The notes: a model not told the origin generated them from the letters alone. DNA of 64,000 nt from Lichenicoccus sp965276875 (GCF_965276875.1 NZ_OZ255701.1:1736001-1800000), one strand, 5' to 3'. Positions 44,355 through 54,014 are shown, numbered from the stretch's first letter. Program-made: numbers and translations.

Positions 44355-45746
44355 TCATGCCCGAGCGTGACCCGTCTCGCTGGCGGCGAGTGCCGCCTGC
44401 CCGGAGCGGCCGGCCAGTGCCGCGCCATTGCGGCCGGCGGCGTCCCACATGACCCGCGGATCGAAGCTGTTGGCGGCACAGATGGTCAGCACGACGACCG
44501 AGGCAAAGGCCATCATGCCGCCATCGGCGCGGACATTGGCAAGCGGGCCATAGCGCACCAGCGCCACCAGGATGGAGACCATGAAGACGTCGATCATCGA
44601 CCAGCGGCCGATGAAATCGACGACCCGGAACAGCTTGGTGCGATCGACGATGCAGCGGCCCGAGCCGCGCCAGGCGCTGACGCCCATCAGGGTCAGGCTG
44701 AAGATTTTCAGCACCGGCACGGTGATGCTGGCGAAGAACACCAGCAGCGCCAGCGGCAGCATCTTGGCTTCGTAGAGCTCGCGCACGCCCTGCAGGATGG
44801 TATGGCCGCCACCCTTGTGCAGCTGGATGATGGTCATGATCGGGAACAGGTTGGCGGGGATATAGAGGATGATTGCCGAGAACAGGAACAAGGCGGTGCG
44901 TCGCAGGCTGTCGGGCTTGCGCCGGCGCAGCGCCTTGCCGCAACGCGGGCAGGCGCCAGCCACCTGCTCGCGGTCGAGTGCCGCCTCGGCATAGCAGACC
45001 AGGCCGCAGGCGCGGCAGGACACCATGTGGTCGAGCGGCGGCAGAGTGTCGCTGGCGTGTTCACCGTGACCGGGTCCGCTCTCGCCACGGCTGGCGATAT
45101 GGCGATGCACCAGACGCACCCGCCGGCGCGACCAGATCACGTCGTCATCGAGGGTCGAGTCCATGGCGGCCATCGTGATCATCAGGCCGAACAGCGCGTA
45201 GGCCGCCGGATCGACATACACGTCCGCAAGGTCGATCATCTTGGTGTAGGCGACCAGCAGCCCGAGCATGTAGACCTCGACCATCGCCCAGGGCCGCAGC
45301 TTGTCGTACCAGCGCATCATCCGCGGCACGCGCCACGGCAGCCGCTGATGAAACAGGGCGCCGAGCAGAATCCCCAGCATCAGCGCGATCTCAATGCCGG
45401 GAATGATCGTGGTCACCGCGCCGATCAGCAGCCCGGCCATAACCCATCCCTCGCGGATCAACTCGATCGGTCCGGTGAACAGGGTAACCGCGCGCGCCCG
45501 TCCATAGATGCTCAGCGTCATCAGCGGCTCGAAGATGCTGATCAGATAGAGCACCAGCGCGCTGACGCAGAAGGCCAGCGGGGTCGCGATCGGCGGGTTG
45601 GTGCGCCGGCGCCCGAGCATCATGTCGCAGCGCACGCAGCGCGCGATGCTGCCGGGCGCGAGGTCGGGCAGGCGCTGGAACAGCCCACATCCCGCGCATT
45701 CGCACACCCGTGATATGGCGCGCAGTGAAGGCTGATGCGTCGCCAT
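44355..45746 (-). CDS. pqiA: PqiA: integral membrane partner of PqiB
   Basis: 463 residues with two repeats, each a zinc ribbon followed by four transmembrane helices. The Cys pairs are CECAGCG…CVRCD near the N-terminus and CRACGLVCY…CPRCGKAL near residue 230. Helical segments include FCVSALVLYLISIFEPLMTL and ALFLFSAIILYIPANLFPIM. It works with PqiB/PqiC in lipid traffic between membranes. The stop is preserved at the edge of the IS110 element, but the coupled pqiB start has been moved 1.49 kb away. Confidence 0.93.
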   Translation of the reverse strand: MATHQPSLRAISRVCECAGCGLFQRLPDLAPGSIARCVRCDMMLGRRRTNPPIATPLAFCVSALVLYLISIFEPLMTLSIYGRARAVTLFTGPIELIREGWVMAGLLIGAVTTIIPGIEIALMLGILLGALFHQRLPWRVPRMMRWYDKLRPWAMVEVYMLGLLVAYTKMIDLADVYVDPAAYALFGLMITMAAMDSTLDDDVIWSRRRVRLVHRHIASRGESGPGHGEHASDTLPPLDHMVSCRACGLVCYAEAALDREQVAGACPRCGKALRRRKPDSLRRTALFLFSAIILYIPANLFPIMTIIQLHKGGGHTILQGVRELYEAKMLPLALLVFFASITVPVLKIFSLTLMGVSAWRGSGRCIVDRTKLFRVVDFIGRWSMIDVFMVSILVALVRYGPLANVRADGGMMAFASVVVLTICAANSFDPRVMWDAAGRNGAALAGRSGQAALAASETGHARA

Positions 45747-45873
45747 TGCGGTCAAGCGGGGACCGGAGAAGCAGTCAATCGGGCAGTCATCGGCGGCTTC
45801 TCCAGGCAACGTTCGCGCTCTGGCGCTCATGTTGCAGCCACAGCGCGCATTTTGTATAGGGCGCGTGGCGTCT

Positions 45874-45926
<53 letters not shown>

Positions 45927-45948
<22 letters not shown>

Positions 45949-46462
45949 GCGCCACAGAGCAATCTGCTATCGATCGCTGCCGCGACTTGGTCCGCGAGCT
46001 TGCCCATTACAGCGCTCATCGAGCCGACCATGGCATCGGTGCAGGGACCACCGGCTTCGTGCAGCGACGTCGAGCGCATCGTCACCGGCTGGCCGCCTGC
46101 ATCGAGCAGCGTCCAGTCCGCGGCGAGAATGACAGCGCCATTCGGTTGCGCGATGAACTGGCGGACGTTGAGCTTGAGCGACGCGGCCCCTTTGGGCGGC
46201 GTCGGATCGCCGGGGGCCAGGATAGGTCCCGGCGGCAGGCGTCGGCGCCGATGCCGTCCTTGGAAATGCGCATCAGCAGCATAAGGGTGGCCGGCACCAG
46301 CAACACGAGCGTTGTCAACGCGCAGGCCAGGGCGGTGCCCAGCGGCCGGCCACGACTGCGCTCGAGCACCGCTTGACATCGCCAGCAATGCAGGCGCCCG
46401 GTGGCAATGTGCGGCATCTCCTGGATCGCCGCACAATCTTGACAGGCGATCACGTACTCCAT
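45927..46462 (-). pseudogene. Collapsed second pqi locus (pqiA start joined to pqiC end)
   Basis: From 46462 the minus strand encodes MEYVIACQDCAAIQEM, LHCWRCQAVLERS and one hydrophobic helix, the zinc ribbon and first membrane segment of a PqiA. Around 46250 similarity stops. In another frame, the strand then encodes LKLNVRQFIAQPNGAVIL, ADWTLLDAGGQPV and MSAVMGKLADQVAAAI, the C-terminus of a PqiC lipoprotein. The middle of pqiA, all of pqiB and the start of pqiC are missing. The remaining frame runs into tRNA-Thr before stopping. This is best read as a deletion remnant of a paralogous pqiABC operon. Confidence 0.7.
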
Positions 46463-46588
46463 GCGCGATCAACGAGGTGCTGCGCGATTTGTTTTCCGCA
46501 AGGACCGCCACGTCGTGCAAAGATGTTCGTACAGAGGGCAGCGGCAACACATCGCGCAAGATGGCCCCGGACAGAATGGGATGGTTGG

Positions 46589-47701
46589 ATGGTATTCAAG
46601 GTTGCAGTCCTCAAGGAAACCCGACCGCACGAGCGCCGGGTGGCGGTGGTGCCGTCCGTGGTCGCCAAGCTGCGCAAGCTCGGCGCGGAGCTCTGTCTGC
46701 AGGCCGGAGCCGGAGAGGCGGCCCGCTTCCCGGACGAAGCCTACGATGACGTGACGTTTGCCGAGTCCGGAGCGGCGTTGCTGGGCGACGCCGATATCGT
46801 GCTGTCGGTGCAGCCGCCGACGCTCGAGGCGGTGCGGGCGATGCGCAGCGGTGCGGCACTGCTGTGCTTCGTGCACGCACAAAAGGAGCCGGAGCTGGTG
46901 GCGCTGCTGGAGGAGCGGGGCATCACCTGCTTTGCCATGGAGCGGGTGCCGCGTATCAGCCGGGCGCAGTCGATGGACGCGTTGTCCAGCCAGGCTGCCC
47001 TCGCCGGCTACTACGCACCTCTGCTCGGCGCGACGCAGTTGCCGCGTATCCTGCCGATGATGACTACCGCCGTCGGCTCACTGCGTCCGGCCAAGGCGCT
47101 GGTGATGGGCCTTGGCGTGGCCGGGCTGCAGGCGCTGGCGACCGCACGCCGTCTTGGCGCGATCACCGAGGGCTATGACGTGCGGCCGGAGACGCGCGAG
47201 CAGGCGCTGTCGCTGGGCGCGAAGTTCGTCGACACCGGCATCGACGCCCGTGGCGAAGGCGGCTACGCCCGCGAACTCACCGACGACGAGAAGCGCCGGG
47301 TGCGCGTGGTGGTGACCGCGCACATCCAGGCCGCCGACCTGATCGTCACCACCGCCGCGATCCCCGGCCGCGCCAGCCCGAAGCTGATCGACGCTGGCCA
47401 GATCGCCGGCATGAAGTCCGGCTCGGTGATCGTCGATCTTGCCGCAGAGGGTGGCGGCAATTGCGAAGGCACGGTGCCGGGCGAGACCATCCAGGTCGGC
47501 CCCGCCACGATCGTGGCCCCCTTCAACGTGCCCTCGTTGCTGGCCCAGCACGCCAGCGAGCTCTATTCCAAGAACCTGCTCAACCTGATCGAGCTGCTGG
47601 TCCATGACGGCGCGGTCTCGCTCGATTTCAGCGACGAGGTGATCGACAAGACGGCCCTCACCCGAACCGCGGCGCGCACCCCCAAGCTGGTGACGGTTTA
47701 G
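46589..47701 (+). CDS. pntAA: Proton-translocating NAD(P) transhydrogenase subunit alpha, part 1
   Basis: 370 residues forming the NAD(H)-binding domain I. Typical segments are KVAVLKETRPHERRVAVVPS, VPRISRAQSMDALSSQA, the NAD fold VMGLGVAGLQALATARRLGA and DLIVTTAAIPGR. The split alpha subunit (pntAA + pntAB) is the form known from Rhodospirillum. ATG 46589 gives the usual N-terminus MVFKVAVLKE. It precedes pntAB by 4 bases. Confidence 0.94.
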   Translation: MVFKVAVLKETRPHERRVAVVPSVVAKLRKLGAELCLQAGAGEAARFPDEAYDDVTFAESGAALLGDADIVLSVQPPTLEAVRAMRSGAALLCFVHAQKEPELVALLEERGITCFAMERVPRISRAQSMDALSSQAALAGYYAPLLGATQLPRILPMMTTAVGSLRPAKALVMGLGVAGLQALATARRLGAITEGYDVRPETREQALSLGAKFVDTGIDARGEGGYARELTDDEKRRVRVVVTAHIQAADLIVTTAAIPGRASPKLIDAGQIAGMKSGSVIVDLAAEGGGNCEGTVPGETIQVGPATIVAPFNVPSLLAQHASELYSKNLLNLIELLVHDGAVSLDFSDEVIDKTALTRTAARTPKLVTV

Positions 47702-47705
47702 TCCG

Positions 47706-48014
47706 ATGACGCTCGATACCTCGATGACCTGGGTCATCGCCCTCTACATCTTCATGCTGGCCGCCTTTACCGGCTACGAGTTGATCCGCCGGGTGCCGGC
47801 GATCCTGCATACGCCGCTGATGTCCGGCTCGAACTTCATCCACGGCATCGTCGTGGTCGGTGCGCTGCATGCGCTGTTCAACGCCACCAGCGTGTTCGCC
47901 GAAGTGGTCGGCTTCCTCGGCGTGCTGCTCGGCGCCGGCAACGCCGCCGGCGGCTATGTCGTGACCGACCGCATGCTCGGCATGTTCAAGTCAAGTAAGG
48001 CAAAAGCGCCATGA
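47706..48014 (+). CDS. pntAB: NAD(P) transhydrogenase subunit alpha, part 2 (membrane)
   Basis: 102 residues with three to four transmembrane helices (WVIALYIFMLAAFTGYELI; FIHGIVVVGALHALF; GFLGVLLGAGNAAGGYVVTD), the membrane anchor of the alpha side. It overlaps pntB by 4 bases (ATGA). Confidence 0.94.
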   Translation: MTLDTSMTWVIALYIFMLAAFTGYELIRRVPAILHTPLMSGSNFIHGIVVVGALHALFNATSVFAEVVGFLGVLLGAGNAAGGYVVTDRMLGMFKSSKAKAP

Positions 48015-49431
48015 TCGTCTCGCATATCGTCTCGTTGGCGGAGTTCGCGGCCGCCCTGCTGTTCATCCTTGGGCTGAAGCGGATGTCCTCGCCGGTGACC
48101 GCGCGCTCGGGGATCGTGGTCGCCGGCTTCGGCATGCTGGTGGCAGTGGCGGCGGCGTTCGTGGCCTTAGCCGTCGGCGGTGAGCCGGCGCATTTCGCCC
48201 GCAACGTCGTGTTGGGCGTCGTTGCGCTGGTGCTCGGCACCTTGTGGGCCTGGTGGAGCGGCAAGCGGGTGGCGATGACCGCGATGCCGCAGATGGTGGC
48301 CCTCTATAACGGCATGGGCGGCGGGGCGGCGGCGGCGATCGCGGCGGTGGCCCTGATCGACAACGAGCCGCTCACCGTGCTGCCGCTCTCGGCCACCATC
48401 ATCGGCGCGCTGATCGGCTCGGTCTCGATGGCTGGCTCGGCGATCGCCTGGGCCAAGCTCGACGGCCGCATCGACCGCACCTTTCGCTTCAAGGGCCAGA
48501 GCCTGTGCAATGGGCTGGTGTTTGGCGTGACCGTGCTGCTCGGGGTTGCGGTGATCGCCCTGCCCGCGAGCCCGGTGCTGGAGGTGATCTTCTTCGCTGG
48601 CGCCCTTATTTTCGGCGTGCTGATGACCCTGCCGATCGGCGGCGCCGACATGCCGGTGGTGATCTCGCTCTACAACGCCTTTACCGGGCTTTCGGTCGGG
48701 CTCGAAGGCTACGCGCTCGGCAATCCGGCGCTGATGATCGCGGGCATGGTGGTCGGCTCGGCCGGCACGCTGCTCACTGTGCTGATGGCGAAGGCAATGA
48801 ACCGTTCGCTGGTGAACGTGCTGTTCTCGAACTTCGGCGGCGGCGAGGAGGCCGATGCCAGCAGCATCGCCGGCCAGATGAAGCCCGCCGAGGCCTCGGA
48901 CGCCGCCGCGGCAATGCGCTACGCCAGCTCCGTGGTAATCGTGCCGGGCTACGGCCTGGCGGTGGCCCAAGCGCAGGGCAAGCTCTTCGAGCTGGTCAAG
49001 CTGCTGCAATCCGCCGACGTCGAGGTGAAGTTCGCGATCCACCCCGTCGCCGGCCGCATGCCTGGGCACATGAACGTGCTGCTCGCCGAAGCCGGCGTGC
49101 CATACGACATCATCTTCGACATGGAGGAGATCAACGAGAGCTTCGCCGCCACCGACGTCGCCCTGGTGATCGGCGCCAACGACGTGGTCAATCCGGCGGC
49201 GCGCACCGAGAAGGGCTCGCCGATCTACGGCATGCCGATCCTCAACGTCGATCACGCCGCCAAGCCTTCGTCATCAAGCGCGGTAAGGGCCGCGGCTATG
49301 CCGGCGTCGAGAACCTGCTGTTCTACGCCGACAACACCAACCTGGTTTATGGCGACGCGCAGGCGGTGCTGGTGGCGATGATCCAGGCGCTGAAGGACCT
49401 CGGCGGCAGCACCCACGCCAAGGCGGCGTAA
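48011..49431 (+). CDS. pntB: NAD(P) transhydrogenase subunit beta, with a one-base frameshift near its end
   Basis: Membrane domain II (about 1-280) plus NADP(H)-binding domain III (VIVPGYGLAVAQAQGKL, GANDVVNPAAR). The frame breaks at 49262-49266: AAGCCTTCGTC should read AAG-GCC-TTC-GTC to continue as AFVIKRGKGRGYAG, then VENLLFYADNTNLVYGD to the stop at 49431. As written, the protein ends at 49381 with 40 scrambled residues. The lost Lys-Arg of VIKRGKGRG contacts the NADP phosphate in known structures, so a real frameshift would abolish function. A sequencing error is at least as likely, since the remainder is intact. Confidence 0.85.
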
Positions 49432-49468
49432 CAAGGCCAGGGGTTCCGCCCCAGCACGCCTGCAAAGG

Positions 49469-50653
49469 CTAAGGTGCGGCGAGTTTGCGCAGCATACGCA
49501 CCGCGTTGCTGTTGCTTGGCAAAAGAGTCAGGGATTTTTCATAGTCGGCGATGGCCCGCAGCCTATCGCCGTCGTCCATGTAGGCCTCTGCCAAGCTGTC
49601 ATAGGCATTGCCGGAGCGCGGATAGGCTTCGACGTTAAGTTGCAGGATGCGGATCGCGGGGCCGAACTTCCTCGCCGCGAGCAGCTTGTAGCCCAGCTTG
49701 TTCAACTCCTCCTCCGCAAAGTTGTAGGCTCCCGGGCTGGCTGCCTTGATCTGGCGGTACTGCCGGACGGCCTGGTCAGCGCCCCCTTGAGCAAGCGTCG
49801 CGGCGAGCGGTTCGGCGATCGAGTTTCGATTGGCGTAGGCGAGCTCGATGTCGGGCAGGAACAGGCCGATGGTGGCGCCGGCGATGCCGATGCCTAGAAG
49901 CATTGTCAGCACCGACAGCGCCGCCGCCATGGCGATGCGGCCCGAAGCCGTGGCGCCGTCGCGCGCGCGCCAGTAGAGTTCGAGGATGCCCAGCGGCACC
50001 AGATATTGCGCGAAGGACATGATCGTAAAGAACGGCCCGATCGCGGTGCTCGTATCGATGCCAAAAGGAACGCTGAGCAGCAGTCCTGCCCGGATGAACA
50101 GGGACGCGCTCACCACCAGATAGAGGCGCATTGCCCAGCGGCCATGGACGCGGAAGTTCCGGGCCAGGGCATGGCGAAGCGCCATCGACGCGCACAGCAT
50201 GATCAGCACGCCGTCGAGGCTTTGGCCGAGATGTTGTGACAGGTCCCCGACGGCGCCGCGAAACCACATCATGTAAAGGCCGGCAAGGCTGACGGCGAAG
50301 GCGGCGACGAGGTAGAGGCGTCCGTTCCAGCGATGGAAGGCAGGCGCGCGGATACGAATCCGCGGCAGGAGCTGCAACGCGCCGGCCAGGATGATGATGA
50401 CGGCGGAAGCGAGATGGATCCCGACGGCCACGTTTCCGACCGGCTCGCCAGGAACGTAGCCGTGCGTCATCACCCGGTTCCATGCGTCGAAGTCGCCTCG
50501 TCCGGCGGCCCGACCGTAGAAGGCGGCGACAGCAGACGCGAACATCACCTGGCCGACGACGACCACCAGGAACCAGAACCGGGCGGCTGCCCGCAGCGCG
50601 GTCCTCGCGTCGAGCCGGAACGGTGGCTTTTGGATCGATACAGCTAAATCCAA
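49469..50653 (-). CDS. DUF2306 membrane protein with C-terminal TPR segment
   Basis: 394 residues. About eight transmembrane helices with the DUF2306 pattern (IHLASAVIIILAGALQLLP, HRWNGRLYLVAA, FRVHGRWAMRLYLVVSASLF) are followed, from about residue 305, by soluble tetratricopeptide-like repeats (YNFAEEELNKLGYKLL, YPRSGNAYDSLAEAYMDDGD, LRAIADYEKSLTLLPSN). The start is TTG with CAGGAG 7 bases upstream; no ATG fits. It is the last gene of the GntR-ABC operon, 20 bases after the permease. The role is unknown, perhaps redox or envelope-stress sensing. Confidence 0.75.
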   Translation of the reverse strand: MDLAVSIQKPPFRLDARTALRAAARFWFLVVVVGQVMFASAVAAFYGRAAGRGDFDAWNRVMTHGYVPGEPVGNVAVGIHLASAVIIILAGALQLLPRIRIRAPAFHRWNGRLYLVAAFAVSLAGLYMMWFRGAVGDLSQHLGQSLDGVLIMLCASMALRHALARNFRVHGRWAMRLYLVVSASLFIRAGLLLSVPFGIDTSTAIGPFFTIMSFAQYLVPLGILELYWRARDGATASGRIAMAAALSVLTMLLGIGIAGATIGLFLPDIELAYANRNSIAEPLAATLAQGGADQAVRQYRQIKAASPGAYNFAEEELNKLGYKLLAARKFGPAIRILQLNVEAYPRSGNAYDSLAEAYMDDGDRLRAIADYEKSLTLLPSNSNAVRMLRKLAAP

Positions 50654-50673
50654 TAGAGTCTCCTGTTGCAGAG

Positions 50674-51543
50674 TCAGATCGGATCGCGGTGGCGGCGCAG
50701 CCAGATTGCGGCAGCGAGAAAGGCGGCGGAGAGTGCGAGCCCGGTCCATAGGCCGGGCGTGCCGAGGAACTTGAGCGGGTCGAGCTGGGACAGCCCGGCC
50801 GGGCCGTCGCCGCCGGGCGGCTCGGTGAAAGCCGCCGCGACGCTGCCGGTCAGCCGATGGATCAGTGCTGCGAAGACCTTGGTACTCCCGAACGCGATCT
50901 TCTCCAGGACGCACAGGGCAAGCGGCGGCAGCACCGCCCACAGGAACGCCGCGCGGCGCGCCCAGCCGGAAACCAGGAGCAGCCACAGGTGGATCGGCGC
51001 GTACCAGAGCGCCAGCGTCGCCAGACCGTAGAGCAACTCCAGATCCATCCGCGGCAGCGGCAGCTTGGTCCAGAGTGGCGTGGCGCTCACCCCGTCGGCC
51101 AGCAGGATCGCGGTGCTGAGCAGCAGCATGACGAGCTGCAGGACGACCACCGTCGCAACGGCAAGCAGCGGCAGCACCGCCAGCGGAATCACCGCCTTGG
51201 CGAGGACCGTGGTGCGATCGGAGACCGGCAACGATTTCCAGAACAGGATGCTGCGATCGCGTCTTTCGCCGTGCAGCGCGCCGAGGCAATACATGAACCC
51301 GACGAGCAGCGTGGTCACGATGACCACAACCGAGGCGATCTCATAGGATTTGGCGAGTTCGGCGCCCTGCCGCGACGCATCGAGCGCCAGCACGCGGCGC
51401 ATGTCACGCGCCAGATGACTGGCGCCGACCAGGAAGCCGAGGAGCACGGTCGCGCTCGCCGCGAGCGGTGCGACGGTGATCGAGCGGTTTTCCCACAGCT
51501 CGCGGCGGATCGACCAGAAGAAGGGCCGCGTTGCCCTGATCAT
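50674..51543 (-). CDS. ABC transporter permease
   Basis: 289 residues with about six transmembrane helices (VVVIVTTLLVGFMYCLGAL; LLAVATVVVLQLVMLLLSTA; LWTGLALSAAFLAAAIWL). GERRDRSILFWKSLPVSDR is the cytoplasmic segment typical of the YtrC/YtrD and NatB-like ABC-2 permeases. Its ATG overlaps the ATPase stop (ATGA). The exported or imported substrate is unknown; relatives in this operon type respond to cell-wall stress. Confidence 0.83.
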   Translation of the reverse strand: MIRATRPFFWSIRRELWENRSITVAPLAASATVLLGFLVGASHLARDMRRVLALDASRQGAELAKSYEIASVVVIVTTLLVGFMYCLGALHGERRDRSILFWKSLPVSDRTTVLAKAVIPLAVLPLLAVATVVVLQLVMLLLSTAILLADGVSATPLWTKLPLPRMDLELLYGLATLALWYAPIHLWLLLVSGWARRAAFLWAVLPPLALCVLEKIAFGSTKVFAALIHRLTGSVAAAFTEPPGGDGPAGLSQLDPLKFLGTPGLWTGLALSAAFLAAAIWLRRHRDPI

Positions 51544-52412
51544 GCGGCGGCCTTTTGCGTGGCGGCCTGGTCGCCGATCACCGCCACGAACAGGTCGGCG
51601 ACGCTTGGTGTGCGCAGTTCGCCGAACCCGCCGAGCCTGCCGCGATCGACGCCGTCGAAGAGCAGGATGACGCCGCCGAAGCTCCGGCGTTCGTGGATCG
51701 GGCGGAGAGCGCGCGCGGCAGCGAGGTGCTCGGGATGCACCAGGACTTCCAGGTAGCGGCGCTCGAAATCGTCCATCCTGCAATCCAGCGCGATTCGGCC
51801 GCGATTCATGAACGCGACATCGGTGAGGATGTACTGGACCTCCTCGACCTGATGCGTGGTCACGACGATGGTGCGGCTGTGGTCGAAATAATCATTCAGC
51901 AGCATGTCGTAGAACTGCTTGCGATAAAGAATGTCGAGTCCAAGGGTCGGCTCGTCCAGCACCAGAAGCCTGGCATCGATCGCCATGATCAAGGCGAGGT
52001 GGAGCTGGGTGACCATGCCTTTCGACAGCTGCCGCACCTTGCTGTTGCGCCGGATGTCCGTGTTTGCGAGCAAGGCCTCCGCCTTGGCACGGTCGAAGCG
52101 CGGATGCACCCCGGCGACGTAGTCGAGCGCCTGCGACACGCGGATCCAGCGCGGCAGCACCGCGACATCGGCGATGAAGCAGACATCGCACATCAAGCTG
52201 TCCCGCTGCGTCCGAGGATCGCGACCGAGCACAGAGAGTTCGCCCTGATAGGCGGTGAGGCCGAGGATGGCGCTGAGCACGGTGCTTTTGCCGGCGCCGT
52301 TCGGACCGATGAGGCCGAGGATGCGTCCCGGCTCGACAAGGAGGTCGACACCGTCGAGCGCCACGGTCTTGCCAAAGCTCTTGCGCAGGCCGCGCGCGAC
52401 GATGCTGGACAT
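51540..52412 (-). CDS. ABC transporter ATP-binding protein
   Basis: 290 residues. Walker A LIGPNGAGKSTVLSAI, signature QLSKGMVTQLHLAL (a degenerate LSGGQ as in YtrB), Walker B ARLLVLDEPTLGLD, and the switch His in IVVTTHQVEEVQ. The C-terminal 80 residues are extra, as in YtrB-type ATPases. It starts 2 bases after the gntR stop and energises the adjacent permease. Confidence 0.88.
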   Translation of the reverse strand: MSSIVARGLRKSFGKTVALDGVDLLVEPGRILGLIGPNGAGKSTVLSAILGLTAYQGELSVLGRDPRTQRDSLMCDVCFIADVAVLPRWIRVSQALDYVAGVHPRFDRAKAEALLANTDIRRNSKVRQLSKGMVTQLHLALIMAIDARLLVLDEPTLGLDILYRKQFYDMLLNDYFDHSRTIVVTTHQVEEVQYILTDVAFMNRGRIALDCRMDDFERRYLEVLVHPEHLAAARALRPIHERRSFGGVILLFDGVDRGRLGGFGELRTPSVADLFVAVIGDQAATQKAAA

Positions 52413-52414
52413 GG

Positions 52415-52786
52415 TCAGCGCCGCATCAGGGTGGTGGTGGCGCCAAGCAAATCCTCCATCGTAAGGCCGAGACGCCGTATGGTGGCCTGGATGTCCGGCC
52501 ATTGCTCAACGAGAAACCTCTGCCGTTCCGCCTGCAGCAGCATGGCGTGCGCTCCGGCGTTGACGAACAGGCCACGCCCCCGCTTCTTCTCGACCAGGGC
52601 TTCGTCGACAAGCAGCTCGTAGCCCTTCAGCACGGTGAGCGGGTTGATTCTGTACTCGGAGGCGACAATTCGCACGGAGGGCAGCGGATCGCCTTCGCCC
52701 AGCGCCCCGTCAAGGATCATGGCGACGATCCGGTCCCGAAGCTGCCGGTAGATTGGCTGGCTGTCGTTCCATTCACGATCCGGCAT
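52415..52786 (-). CDS. GntR-family repressor, YtrA type
   Basis: 123 residues: a GntR winged helix (QPIYRQLRDRIVAMILDGAL, DPLPSVRIVASEYRINPLTV) with only a short C-terminal dimer tail, the layout of the YtrA subfamily that autoregulates ABC operons. It heads the gntR-ATPase-permease-DUF2306 operon, and a large palindrome lies about 107 bases upstream. Confidence 0.9.
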   Translation of the reverse strand: MPDREWNDSQPIYRQLRDRIVAMILDGALGEGDPLPSVRIVASEYRINPLTVLKGYELLVDEALVEKKRGRGLFVNAGAHAMLLQAERQRFLVEQWPDIQATIRRLGLTMEDLLGATTTLMRR

Positions 52787-52892
52787 ATGGTGTGGACAGC
52801 CCTAGCAGAAGAGGTTTGCACGACGTACTTGCCGGGATCACGCGCCTGGCTTGGCTGCAGCATCGTCACGATGACCTCGCCTTAACATCATC

Positions 52893-52918
52893 TGGTGATG
52901 TAGTGAACTACACCACCA
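52893..52918 (-). promoter_or_regulatory. Palindromic operator of the GntR/ABC operon
   Basis: TGGTGATGTAGT-GA-ACTACACCACCA is an inverted repeat with 11 of 12 positions paired around a two-base centre; the inner TGTAGT-GA-ACTACA is perfect. It lies in the gene-free 52787-53021 stretch upstream of gntR, the expected place for an autoregulatory YtrA-type site. Confidence 0.7.
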
Positions 52919-53021
52919 AAGAAAGCGCAAGACCTGAATCACGGAACAGATTGCGGGTGGCGCGCTAGCTTTGAAAATACTTCAGTTTTCCGGGTTATGG
53001 TCTGGAGCCCGGAGGCGGAGC

Positions 53022-54014
53022 CTATCCTTTGAAATACGCCGCCACCACGGCCTCGCCGACCGCATCGAGTGTAGGCGGGTTCCAGCGTGGCGAGCGGTCC
53101 TTGTCGATGAGGGCGGCGCGCACGCCTTCGACGAAGTCCGAGTCGGGCCGCATCAATGCGCGAGCGATTCCGCATTCCATCTCCAGGCACGGCTCCAGCC
53201 CGCCCAGACCTGGTGCGGTGCGCAGCGCCCGCAGCACCACCTTGAGCGAGGTCGGCGACATGCGCCGGATCGTTGACGCCGCTTCGTGCGCGGCGTGCTC
53301 GGGGGCTTCGTCGAGGGCGGTGAGGATTTCCTCGACCCTATCGTAGCGGTAGCAGCGGTCGATCCAGCCGCGTTGCGCCGTGAGCGTGCCGGACGGCGGC
53401 GTTGTTGCGAAGTCAGCGAGCCGGTCGGGGGCAGCGCATGCGTCATTGAGATTTGCTAATGGCACGAACAGGTCGGCGAAGCCGCATTCGATCGCATCGC
53501 GCGCGTTCATGCGCGCGCCGGTCAGGCCGAGATGAGTGCCGAGTTCTCCGGGTGCGCGCGACAGCAGGTAAGTGCCGCCGACATCGGTGACGAAGCCAAT
53601 CGCGGTCTCCGGCATTGCCAGCTGCGAACGCTCGGTCACCACGCGTTGTGCTACGTGGCCGGCGATGCCGATGCCGCCGCCCATGGTGAGCCCGTCCATG
53701 ATCGCCGTCACCGGCTTGGGGTAGCGCGCGAGCCGGGCGTTGAGGGTGTATTCCGCGCGAAAGAAGCGCTCGGGCAGGTCGGAGCCGACCTTGACCGCCT
53801 CGCACAGCGCGCGGATGTCGCCGCCGGCGCATAGGCCGCGTTCGCCGGCGCCGCGGATCAGCACGTGCCGTATGCCGTCGTCGGCTTCCCATGTGTCGAG
53901 GCAGCGGGCAAATTCGTGTAGCATCGGCAGGGTCAACGCGTTCAGCGCGCGCGGACGGTTCAGGGTGATGCGGCCAACCCCGTCCTGGCCAGCCTCGCTA
54001 AGCAGGTCCTCCAT
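53022..54014 (-). CDS. 3-hydroxyisobutyryl-CoA hydrolase (enoyl-CoA hydratase fold)
   Basis: 330 residues. The crotonase-fold oxyanion segments are LCAGGDIRALCEA and DGLTMGGGIGIAGH, and the catalytic Glu lies in MPETAIGFVTDVGGTY, a pattern diagnostic of the HIBCH branch. The C-terminal MECGIARALMRPDSDFVEGV is also typical. It hydrolyses 3-hydroxyisobutyryl-CoA in valine breakdown. The mmsA gene is 5 bases upstream, supporting this. ATG 54014 is preferred to an ATG three codons earlier. Confidence 0.9.
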   Translation of the reverse strand: MEDLLSEAGQDGVGRITLNRPRALNALTLPMLHEFARCLDTWEADDGIRHVLIRGAGERGLCAGGDIRALCEAVKVGSDLPERFFRAEYTLNARLARYPKPVTAIMDGLTMGGGIGIAGHVAQRVVTERSQLAMPETAIGFVTDVGGTYLLSRAPGELGTHLGLTGARMNARDAIECGFADLFVPLANLNDACAAPDRLADFATTPPSGTLTAQRGWIDRCYRYDRVEEILTALDEAPEHAAHEAASTIRRMSPTSLKVVLRALRTAPGLGGLEPCLEMECGIARALMRPDSDFVEGVRAALIDKDRSPRWNPPTLDAVGEAVVAAYFKG

